Shown here one piece after another: positions 22,964-30,112 of a stretch of DNA of 45,151 nucleotides. The notes beneath the pieces were generated by a model, which was not told the DNA's origin, ran no database searches, and saw nothing but the letters and a program-made list of their open reading frames with translations. Each line of letters opens with the position of its first letter. Position 1 is the first letter of the stretch. The position numbers were made by a program, and so were the translations under genes. This DNA is from JACVRW01 sp046735115 (GTDB taxonomy: Bacteria; Actinomycetota; Thermoleophilia; Solirubrobacterales; Thermoleophilaceae). The stretch is taken from contig JBKPSR010000042.1 in the NCBI GenBank assembly GCA_046735115.1, positions 1 to 45,151 of the forward strand, read 5' to 3'.

Positions 22964-24583
22964 ATGGCCACGCGGCCCGACCAGAAGCCGAGCATTGCGC
23001 CGATCGTCGGTCCCGACGACGAGCGCCGCTTCACGGACTCCGGGATCGAGGTCAAGCAGGTCTATCACGAGGACGACGTCGCGCCGAACGTGGACGAGCG
23101 CCTTGGCGGGCCGGGCGAGTACCCGTTCACCCGCGGCATCCACCCGGACATGTACCGCGGCCGCAAGTGGACGATGCGCCAGTACGCGGGCTACGCGAGC
23201 GCCAAGGAGACGAACGAGCGCTTCCACTACCTGATCGACCACGGCTCGACCGGCCTCTCCATGGCCTTCGACCTCCCCACCCAGCTCGGCCGCGACTCGG
23301 ACGACCCGCTCTGCGCCGGCGAGGTCGGCCGCACCGGCGTGGCCATCGACACGATCGACGACATGCGGCGCGTGTTCGACGGCATCCCGCTCGGCCAGGT
23401 GTCGACCTCGATGACGATCAACGCCCCCGCCGCGGCGCTCCTGCTCCTCTACGAGCTGGTCGGCGAGGAGCAGGACGTGCGGGCGGCAGAGCTCCACGGC
23501 ACGACCCAGAACGACGTGCTGAAGGAGTACATCGCGCGCGGCAACTTCATCTATCCGCCCGGCCCCGCGATGCGCCTCACGACAGACCTGTTCGAGTACT
23601 GCCGCGAGCGCATCCCGAAGTGGAACACGATCTCGATCTCCGGCTACCACATGCGCGAGAAAGGCTGCTCGGCCGTGCAGGAGGTGGGCTTCACGCTCGC
23701 CAACGCGATCGCGTACGTGCAGGCCGCGATCGACGCCGGCCTCCAAGTCGACGAGTTCGGCCCCCGGCTCGCCTTCTTCTTCAACGGGCACAACAACGTG
23801 TTCCAGGAGGTCGCGAAGTTCCGCGCGGCTCGCCGCATGTGGGCTCGGATCATGCGTGAGCGCTTCGGCGCGAAGGACGATGCCGCGCTCAAGATGCGCT
23901 TTCACACCCAGACGGGCGGCGTCACGCTCGCCGCGCAGCAGCCGCACAACAACATCGTGCGGGTGGCGCTGCAGGGCTTCGCGGCGGTATGCGGTGGGAC
24001 GCAGTCGCTCCACACGAACGGGTTCGACGAGGCGCTTGCGCTGCCCAGCGAGACGGCCGCCCGCATAGCGCTCCGCACCCAGCAGATCCTCGCGCACGAG
24101 TCGGGCGCCGCCGACACCGCCGACCCGTTCGCCGGCTCCTACTTCGTCGAGGCGCTCACCGACGAGATCGAGGCCGCGGCGCAGGAGCTGATCGACCGCG
24201 TCGAGGAGATGGGCGGCTCGGTGAACTGCATCCCCTTCATCCGGGCGGAGGTCGAGGAGTCAGCCTGGGGCTACGAGGAGCGCTACCGGCAGAAGCAGGA
24301 CATCGTCGTCGGGGTGAACGAGTACGTGACCGAGCAGGCCGACGAGGTCGAGATCCTGCGCGTGGACCCCGAGTCGGAGCGGCAGCAGGTCGAGCGGCTG
24401 GCCAAGTTCAAGGAGGGGCGCGACCAGGCGGCCGTGGAGGCACGGCTCGAGGAGCTTCGTGAGGCGTGCGCGGGGGACGCCAACCTGCTCGAGCCGATGC
24501 GCGCCGCGCTGAAGGAGCGCGCGTCGATCGGCGAGGTCTGCGGCGTCATGCGTGAGGAGTTCGGGGAGTACTCCGAAGCCTGA
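22964..24583 (+). CDS. Methylmalonyl-CoA mutase-family large (catalytic) subunit
   Basis: 539 aa, the TIM-barrel catalytic part only: the C-terminal cobalamin-binding domain (DxHxxG) is absent, so a separate B12-binding subunit must be supplied from elsewhere. Family motifs: PFTRGIHPDMY, WTMRQYAGYASAKETN, LSMAFDLPTQLGRDSD, TQNDVLKEYIARGNFIYPP, ISISGYHMREKG and THTNGFDEA-like SLHTNGFDEALALP. Arg204 matches the carboxylate-binding Arg207 and His229 the His244 of Propionibacterium mutase. At the Tyr89 position the best alignment gives His60 (GIHPDMY against GPYATMY), so the substrate could differ from methylmalonyl-CoA. The role is interconversion of methylmalonyl-CoA and succinyl-CoA, or of a related acyl-CoA pair, in propionate or branched-chain catabolism. 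The last 38 nt overlap the convergent gene. Confidence 0.88.
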   Translation: MATRPDQKPSIAPIVGPDDERRFTDSGIEVKQVYHEDDVAPNVDERLGGPGEYPFTRGIHPDMYRGRKWTMRQYAGYASAKETNERFHYLIDHGSTGLSMAFDLPTQLGRDSDDPLCAGEVGRTGVAIDTIDDMRRVFDGIPLGQVSTSMTINAPAAALLLLYELVGEEQDVRAAELHGTTQNDVLKEYIARGNFIYPPGPAMRLTTDLFEYCRERIPKWNTISISGYHMREKGCSAVQEVGFTLANAIAYVQAAIDAGLQVDEFGPRLAFFFNGHNNVFQEVAKFRAARRMWARIMRERFGAKDDAALKMRFHTQTGGVTLAAQQPHNNIVRVALQGFAAVCGGTQSLHTNGFDEALALPSETAARIALRTQQILAHESGAADTADPFAGSYFVEALTDEIEAAAQELIDRVEEMGGSVNCIPFIRAEVEESAWGYEERYRQKQDIVVGVNEYVTEQADEVEILRVDPESERQQVERLAKFKEGRDQAAVEARLEELREACAGDANLLEPMRAALKERASIGEVCGVMREEFGEYSEA

Positions 24584-25214
24584 GCCGGAGGGCGCGCGCC
24601 GCCCGGCTCGATATCCGCCGCACCTCGATGGTGATCGTGCCTGTCGCCCTGAACGCGTGTGCGGCCGGGCCGGCGTCGTGGCTCCGGTCGAGCGAGATCT
24701 GCTGCGTCCAGGCGTGCTCGAAGGAGCGGCCGCGGCGAGGCCTGAAGCCCCCGCGCGTGAGGCGCGTGTTCTCCGGCGCGGCGCCGTCGTATAGCGCCAT
24801 CCCGTCCGCGCCGACGTGGCAGCCGCGGAGCAGGCCGCCGAAGGGCTGATCGACCTGGAAGCCGCGCCGGCGAGCATCGAAGTAGAGCCCGACGCGCGAG
24901 TCGCGCACCCACCCGACGGCTCCCGTGGCCGGCGCCCGGCAGTATGGCTCGCCGCCGGGGAGCACGATGCTCGACGATTCCTGGACGCTGATTCGGAAGA
25001 TCGCAACGTCGGTGTCGAGGCTGTAGCCCGACGCGAGCGCCCTCATCTCCCATGCCCAGCTGCCGCCGCCCTGGCCGTCGACGGCGTCGTGGTCCGCACC
25101 GTAGTCGACCGCGTAGCTGCCCGACGCGCCGACGCTGACGCGCCAGTGCGGCTCGGTGGAGTCGGTCGAGGCGGACGGGAACGCCAGGGCGAGTGCCAGG
25201 ACGGCCGCGAGCAT
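24546..25214 (-). CDS. Secreted protein of unknown function
   Basis: 222 aa, no family recognised. The N-terminus is a signal peptide (LAAVLALALAFPSASTDS) without a lipobox Cys. The mature part is rich in Gly, Tyr, Trp and short beta-like stretches (HWRVSVGASGSYAVDYGA, VAIFRISVQESSSIVLP, TGTITIEVRRI) and contains two Cys (PYC, RGC) that may pair. It starts 12 nt after the methyltransferase stop, so the two are probably cotranscribed. Its 3' end overlaps the mutase gene by 38 nt on the opposite strand. Confidence 0.6.
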   Translation of the reverse strand: MLAAVLALALAFPSASTDSTEPHWRVSVGASGSYAVDYGADHDAVDGQGGGSWAWEMRALASGYSLDTDVAIFRISVQESSSIVLPGGEPYCRAPATGAVGWVRDSRVGLYFDARRRGFQVDQPFGGLLRGCHVGADGMALYDGAAPENTRLTRGGFRPRRGRSFEHAWTQQISLDRSHDAGPAAHAFRATGTITIEVRRISSRAARALRLRLRSTPRTPHA

Positions 25215-25226
25215 CCTAGGCCGAGG

Positions 25227-25922
25227 CTACGGCCGCCGAGCCAGGAACGCGAACTGGCCGGACAGGACGAGCTTGATCTGGTTGCGCGTCCTCGCGTCGA
25301 GCCCGGCCGCGCGCGCCGCCAGCTCGATCAGGCGGTAGGGCGGCGACTCGCGCGCCCACCAGCGGTGGAAGAAGGCGGGCAGGCCCAGCGCGCGCCAGGC
25401 GACCAGCGTGAACCCGTCGATCACCGGGCGGAGCTCGACCACCTCGAGGCCCGCGTCCTCGGCGAGCAGCGTGAAGCCGTAGGGCGTCCAGTTGAGCGTG
25501 CTGCGCGAGTGGAAGGCCTCGAGCTGGGAGGTGGAGCCGGCGAGCTGGCCACCCGACGCCAGCACGCGAGCGGCCTCGGCCACGAGCTCCCGGGGGTGCT
25601 CGACGTGCTCGAGGACCTGCTTGCAGTAGACGAGCTCGAAGCTGCCGTCATCGAAGGGGAGCCGGCGGCCGTCGAAGGTCACGAAGGCGGCGTCGGAGCG
25701 GGTCCTGGCGGAGACCTCGGGCGAGTCCTCGATGTCCACACCCACCCACTCGACGTCCGGATCGACCGAGCGGAACAGGTCGACGGAGTCCCCGGCGCCG
25801 CAGCCGAGGTCCATCACGGTGCGCGCGCAGAGGCGCGCCGCGTAGTGGTCGGCGAGCACCTGGCGGCTGTGGTCGGAGGGGATGCGGTGGCCGAGCAGTT
25901 CGCCGAGGTCGTCGCCGAGCAC
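25227..25922 (-). CDS. SAM-dependent methyltransferase (type 11-like)
   Basis: 231 aa from GTG 25922. Motifs: VMDLGCGAGDSVDLFR (SAM-binding motif I), WVGVDIEDSPEV (acidic strand), FDGRRLPFDDGSFELVYCKQ and VLEHVEHPRELVAEAARVL, then SGGQLAGST, typical of class I Methyltransf_11 enzymes. The last ~90 residues (LRPVIDGFTLVAWRALGLP, FFHRWWARESPPYRLIEL) form a helical cap and probably bind the acceptor. The open frame continues upstream to an ATG at 26048 inside the divergent gene, but that stretch is low-complexity and unlikely coding. The substrate is unknown; similar enzymes act on polyprenyl or glycan acceptors. Confidence 0.75.
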   Translation of the reverse strand: MLGDDLGELLGHRIPSDHSRQVLADHYAARLCARTVMDLGCGAGDSVDLFRSVDPDVEWVGVDIEDSPEVSARTRSDAAFVTFDGRRLPFDDGSFELVYCKQVLEHVEHPRELVAEAARVLASGGQLAGSTSQLEAFHSRSTLNWTPYGFTLLAEDAGLEVVELRPVIDGFTLVAWRALGLPAFFHRWWARESPPYRLIELAARAAGLDARTRNQIKLVLSGQFAFLARRP

Positions 25923-26008
25923 GCGCGGAAGGGTGGCACTACGTGAAGACGAGCTGTCGGCCGATCCAGACGGAAGGAGACCGCCGGCCCTGATCGAAAC
26001 CGGGGGCA

Positions 26009-26974
26009 ATGCCGGACCTAACTGCGAAGCGCACCCTCGTGAAGTCACCGCCGGAGCTCTGGGAGGAGCTGAGCGCGATCGAAGGCCTGACGAAGCACTT
26101 CGGCGCCTTCGGCGAAATCAAGATCACAAAGCTCGAGCCAGAGCACACGGTCGCCTGGGAGGGCGAGCACGCGAGCGGCACCGTCTCAATCGAGCCCTCG
26201 GGATGGGGCACCAAGGTGACGCTGCAGGCGGAGCTCGCCGAGACAGCGGCGCCGGACGCGGCCGAGCCCGAGGTGGAGACGGAGACGGAGACGGAGGAGC
26301 CGGGCCCGGCACCACCGGCGGCGGCCAAGGCGGGCGAGCCGGAACTGGCGGCGCCCGAGGCGGAGCCGGCTGAGCCGGCGACGGTCGAACCGGAGGCGGC
26401 GGAGCCTGAAACGGCCGCACCGACGGCGGATAATCCGGAAACGGCGCCTACGGCGGTCGCGCCGGAACCAGTCGAGGCTGAGCCGGTCGCGGCCGAGCCC
26501 GATCCGAGGCCCGCGGATGTTGCGGCGTCGGAGCAGCAGGACGCGGCTGACGAACCTGCGCCCAAGCGCCGCGGATTCTGGGGCTGGCTCTTCCGCACCC
26601 GCAGCGCTGCCCAGTTGAGTCTTGCGATGGAGTCCGAGACTGAGCCAGAGCCGGTCCCGGTTGAAGCCCAGCGTGGCTCCAACGAGGCCGAGCCGGAGCG
26701 GATCGAGTCGCGGTCGGAGCCGGTCCAGGTCGAACGAGAACCGGTCGACGTCGAGCCAGAGCCCGTCGACGTCGAGCCAGAGCCGGTCGACGTCGAGCCA
26801 GAGCCCGTCGAGGTTGACCCGGAGCCGGAGGCCGTCGAGGTTGACCCGGAGCCGGAGGCCGTCGAGGTCGAGCCTGAGAATCTTCCGATCGATCCCGAAC
26901 GAGCGCGTCTCGTTCTCGACGACGCTCTCGACGCACTTGGCGCGGCTCATCACCGCCCGTTTTCGCGCGGGTAG
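26009..26974 (+). CDS. SRPBCC-like N-terminal domain with Glu/Pro-rich repeat tail
   Basis: 321 aa. Residues 1-77 look like a short START/SRPBCC-type domain (KRTLVKSPPELWEELSAIEG, HTVAWEGEHASGTVSIEP, WGTKVTLQAEL). The rest is acidic and Pro-rich (VETETETEEPGP, EPAEPATVEPEAAEPE), interrupted by one basic-aromatic patch KRRGFWGWLFRTR that could touch a membrane or partner. Near the end are tandem repeats PVDVEPE (three units) and EAVEVDPEP, matching the DNA repeats at 26741-26878. It ends with a helix (ERARLVLDDALDALGAAH). It may be an extended spacer or scaffold protein; function unknown. Confidence 0.6.
   Translation: MPDLTAKRTLVKSPPELWEELSAIEGLTKHFGAFGEIKITKLEPEHTVAWEGEHASGTVSIEPSGWGTKVTLQAELAETAAPDAAEPEVETETETEEPGPAPPAAAKAGEPELAAPEAEPAEPATVEPEAAEPETAAPTADNPETAPTAVAPEPVEAEPVAAEPDPRPADVAASEQQDAADEPAPKRRGFWGWLFRTRSAAQLSLAMESETEPEPVPVEAQRGSNEAEPERIESRSEPVQVEREPVDVEPEPVDVEPEPVDVEPEPVEVDPEPEAVEVDPEPEAVEVEPENLPIDPERARLVLDDALDALGAAHHRPFSRG
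26741..26878. repeat. 21-bp and 27-bp coding tandem repeats
   Basis: Three 21-bp units (26741-26803, two exactly alike) followed by a 21-bp variant and two 27-bp units (26825-26878), all in frame with the SRPBCC-like gene. The copies differ mostly by single bases, so copy-number change by slippage or recombination is likely. Confidence 0.75.
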
Positions 26975-27115
26975 GCCCCGCCTCGCCAGTAGCCGCAACG
27001 GCGGGCATTGCAGAAGAGGCGCCACGCACGCGAGGGGTGTGCCGACTTTGTACCGATATCGGGTCATAACTCGACCCACCCGCCCAAGCCCACCCCTTCA
27101 TCGCTGTAGCCCGAA

Positions 27116-27157
27116 GGGCCCGGCGCGCAGTCGCGGGCAAGCGCGCGGACCGGGCCC
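27116..27157. terminator. GC-rich hairpin after the SRPBCC-like gene
   Basis: An 8-bp perfect stem (GGGCCCGG 27116-27123 against CCGGGCCC 27150-27157) with further GCGCGC pairing inside, followed by GCTTGTCT. It lies in the 220-nt gap before the first sulfatase-like gene and is a plausible terminator. Apart from this I see nothing else in that gap. Confidence 0.5.
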
Positions 27158-27194
27158 GCTTGTCTCGCCGCGCCGTCGCACAGAGACTTGACGC

Positions 27195-28625
27195 ATGCCC
27201 GCGACTCGTCGTGCTCTCCTCCAGGCGGGTGCGGCCGCTGTGCTTGCGCCCTACCTACACGGCGTGGCCTCGGCCGCCGGCCTCGAACGGCCGAACATCG
27301 TGCTGGTGATCATCGACACGCTGCGCACGGACTACGTGGGCGCCTACGGCGGGCGAGCGTACACGCCGAACATCGACTCGCTCGCGGCTCGCGGGATCAG
27401 GTACGCGCGCTTCTTCCCGGAGGCGATGGCGACCGTCCCTGCCCGCCGCTCGATCCTCACCGGCCGGCGCGTGTGGCCGTTCCGCCACTGGCATCGCTAC
27501 CCGACGCTCCGGCACACGCCCGGATGGCAGCCGATCGACGATCCGGCCACGACGTTCACGAGCGTGCTCCGGCGCGCGGGCTACTGGACCGGCTACGCGA
27601 CCGACAACCCCTTCCTGGGCTACTCGCCCTTGTACGAGCCGTTCCGGGACAGCTTCGACCAGTTCTCGCGCATCGGCGGCCTGCTCGGCCGCGTCGCGCC
27701 GGTGAGAACCGTGAGCCGCGCCCAGCTCAATCACTGGCTCGTTCCCGAGCTGCGACGCCCGAAGGTCGTCGAGCGCCAGCGTCGCTACCTCGCCGCGGGC
27801 GGCTACGCGCACGACGACTCGCGCTCCTGGGGGGCGCGCACCTTCAGTCGCGCGGCCGAGTTGCTGCAGCACGCGGCAGCCCACCAGCCCTTCGCGCTCG
27901 TGGCTGACACGTTCGAGCCCCACGAGCCCTGGACGCCGCCGCGCAGCTACATCGACCTGTACGGCACCCGTGGCCATCGCGGGCCGGAGCCGTCGACCCT
28001 TCTCTACCTGCGCACCGCCGATTGGCTCAGCCACCGGCGCGCCGGCCCGGTGCTCGCGCGGGCGCGCGACCTCTACGCGGCCGAGGTGACGATGACCGAC
28101 CACTGGCTGGGCGTCTTCCTGGACCGCCTGCGCTCGCTCGGCCTCGAGGGGAACACCGTGATCGCGCTCGTCAGCGATCACGGCATCCTGCTCGGCGACT
28201 ATGGCTGGACCGGGAAGGTCAGCGCGATGCTCCACCCGCCGCTGATGCACGTCCCGTTCATCCTCGTGGACCCGTCGAGCGGCCGCCGCGGTGTGACCAG
28301 CGACCGGCTCGCGCAGACCCACGACATCGGGCCGACGCTGCTGACGCTCGCCGGCGTCAGGCCGCCCGAAAACATGAACGGCCTCGACCTCCGAGCGCCC
28401 CGACGGCGGAAGCTCGCATACGGCGGCTACGCCAACTGGCACTACGCGCGCACCGACGACGTTGCGTTCATCTCATCCAATCGCGGCCGCGGACGGCGTC
28501 TCTACGACCTCGAGCGCGACCCGGACGAGAAGCACAACCTCGCCCGCCGCCACCCGAAGAAGATCGACGAGCTCTACCGAGCCGTCGTGAGGCGAGCGGG
28601 CGGGCGCCTCCCGGTCTACCGTTAG
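27195..28625 (+). CDS. Sulfatase-superfamily hydrolase with Thr nucleophile, copy 1
   Basis: 476 aa, exported: ATRRALLQAGAAAVLAPY is a Tat-like signal. The alkaline-phosphatase-superfamily fold is clear: NIVLVIIDTLRTDYVGAYGG, YTPNIDSLAARGIRYARFF, SILTGRRVWPF, EPHEPWTPPRSYIDLYG, TMTDHWLGVFLDRLRSLGL, VSDHGILLGDYGWTGK and a C-terminal LYDLERDPDEKHNLA. The sulfatase signature C/S-x-P-x-R reads T80-V-P-A-R, and the tandem Asp near the N-terminus is Asp-Thr. The formylglycine precursor is therefore missing, so sulfate-ester hydrolysis by the usual mechanism is unlikely. Thr nucleophiles occur in phosphoethanolamine transferases, LtaS and phosphodiesterases of the same superfamily, so a phospho-transfer or phosphodiester role is more likely. 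Confidence 0.8.
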   Translation: MPATRRALLQAGAAAVLAPYLHGVASAAGLERPNIVLVIIDTLRTDYVGAYGGRAYTPNIDSLAARGIRYARFFPEAMATVPARRSILTGRRVWPFRHWHRYPTLRHTPGWQPIDDPATTFTSVLRRAGYWTGYATDNPFLGYSPLYEPFRDSFDQFSRIGGLLGRVAPVRTVSRAQLNHWLVPELRRPKVVERQRRYLAAGGYAHDDSRSWGARTFSRAAELLQHAAAHQPFALVADTFEPHEPWTPPRSYIDLYGTRGHRGPEPSTLLYLRTADWLSHRRAGPVLARARDLYAAEVTMTDHWLGVFLDRLRSLGLEGNTVIALVSDHGILLGDYGWTGKVSAMLHPPLMHVPFILVDPSSGRRGVTSDRLAQTHDIGPTLLTLAGVRPPENMNGLDLRAPRRRKLAYGGYANWHYARTDDVAFISSNRGRGRRLYDLERDPDEKHNLARRHPKKIDELYRAVVRRAGGRLPVYR

Positions 28626-28632
28626 CGCGCGC

Positions 28633-30084
28633 ATGCCTGTTACCCGCCGCCGCTTCATTCAGGCATCTGCCACAGCGGCGGCGACGTCCGCGTTCGGACC
28701 GGGCGCGTTCGCCAGGACGCCGGACGGGCCGAACGTCCTGCTCGTGATCGTCGACACGCTGCGGGCGGACGCCGTCTACGACGACTGGGTCCGTACGCCC
28801 ACAATGGACGCGCTCGCCCGCCGTGGCCTCCGCTTCACCCAGTTCTTTCCGGAGGCCATGCCGACGATCCCGGCGCGCAACTCGATCCTCACCGGGCGCC
28901 GCTGGTTCCCGTACCGCGGCTGGTACGACCGCGACGGCCTCCTGGATGCCCCGGGCTGGGCGCCTTTCGATCACGTCGACCGCTCGCTGATGGCGGCGTT
29001 CCGCCAGGCCGGTTACTGGACCACGTTCGTGACCGATAACCCGTTCCTCGCCTTCGCCCCGCCGTACGGGCGCTTCCGGCACAGCATGCACCGCTTCGTC
29101 CGCACCGGAGGCGAGATCGGCGGCCACATGCCCATCTCGAGCGTGCCGCCTCACATCCTCCGCCATTGGATCCACCCGTCCTATGACACGCCGAAGTCGC
29201 GCGCCCGCATCGGCAAGTACCTGGCGAACAGCCACCCCTGGAAGGGACCCGACTACACGTTCGCCGGCCGGGTCTTCCGGCACGCGATCAGCGAGCTCGA
29301 GCTCGCCGCCTCCCGACGCGGCCCCTTCGCGCTCGTCGTGGACACCTACGAGCCGCACGAGCCGTGGACGCCGCCGCCGCGCTTCCTCGACCTGTACGGC
29401 AGCTGGCACGGGCCCGAGCCGGCCCAGCCGCGCTATGGGCGAGCGGAGAGCTGGCTGTTCACCGCAGACGCCCGGCATCGCGTGATCGGCCGCATGCGCG
29501 ACCTGTACGCCGCCGAGGTGACCATGACCGATTGGTGGCTCGGCCACCTGATCGACCGTCTCCACGACCTCGGCCTCGAGCGCGAGACCGTCATCGCCGT
29601 GGTGGGCGACCACGGCATGGCGCTGGGGGAGCACGGCTGGACCGGCAAGGTCCAGACGGCGCTCTACCCCGTGCTCACGCGCGTGCCGCTCATTCTCGTC
29701 CACCCGCGACGCCGCCGCGCCGGCCAGTCGAGCGACTGGTTCGCCTCGACGCACGACGTCGCTCCGACGCTCCTCTCCATGGCCGGCGTGACGCCGCCGC
29801 GGCGCATGACCGGCACCGACCTCTCGCGCACCTTCCGGGGCCGCCGGCTCCCCAAGCGCGACTACGCCTTCGGCGGCTACTCGGACTCGTTCTACATCCG
29901 CTCGCGCCGCTGGATGCTCTGGGGCTACAACAAGCCCGGCAACTTCAAGCTCTTCGATCTTCACCGCGACCCGGGCATGAACCACGACGTCGCCCACTCC
30001 AACCGCGGGATGGTCGAGCAGCTGTACGGAAGGGTGCTGGATCGCGCGGGCGGCCGCCTGCCCTGGTACGGCGGAAACGGCTGA
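28633..30084 (+). CDS. Sulfatase-superfamily hydrolase with Thr nucleophile, copy 2
   Basis: 483 aa, tandem paralog of the gene 7 nt upstream. Tat signal VTRRRFIQASATAAATSAF. Core motifs: NVLLVIVDTLRADAV, FFPEAMPTIPARNSILTGRR with Thr78 in the C/S-x-P-x-R position, EPHEPWTPPPRFLDLYGS, YAAEVTMTDWWLGHLIDRL, VGDHGMALGEHGWTGK and KLFDLHRDPGMNHDVA. The Arg of the signature is kept. The two copies share the same non-canonical nucleophile, suggesting selection rather than decay. Their similar C-terminal blocks and adjacency point to one recent duplication with diverged substrate pockets. They probably act outside the membrane on phosphate-containing glycans or lipids. Confidence 0.8.
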   Translation: MPVTRRRFIQASATAAATSAFGPGAFARTPDGPNVLLVIVDTLRADAVYDDWVRTPTMDALARRGLRFTQFFPEAMPTIPARNSILTGRRWFPYRGWYDRDGLLDAPGWAPFDHVDRSLMAAFRQAGYWTTFVTDNPFLAFAPPYGRFRHSMHRFVRTGGEIGGHMPISSVPPHILRHWIHPSYDTPKSRARIGKYLANSHPWKGPDYTFAGRVFRHAISELELAASRRGPFALVVDTYEPHEPWTPPPRFLDLYGSWHGPEPAQPRYGRAESWLFTADARHRVIGRMRDLYAAEVTMTDWWLGHLIDRLHDLGLERETVIAVVGDHGMALGEHGWTGKVQTALYPVLTRVPLILVHPRRRRAGQSSDWFASTHDVAPTLLSMAGVTPPRRMTGTDLSRTFRGRRLPKRDYAFGGYSDSFYIRSRRWMLWGYNKPGNFKLFDLHRDPGMNHDVAHSNRGMVEQLYGRVLDRAGGRLPWYGGNG

Positions 30085-30096
30085 GAGCGCGCCGGG

Positions 30097-30112
30097 TAAT
30101 CTGCCGCTCCAA
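30097..30112 (+). promoter_or_regulatory. Leaderless -10 of pccB
   Basis: TAATCT at 30097-30102 lies 9 nt before ATG 30112, with no Shine-Dalgarno, the same spacing as for the mutase gene. A separate promoter for pccB within the sulfatase-pccB gap is therefore likely. Confidence 0.45.
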
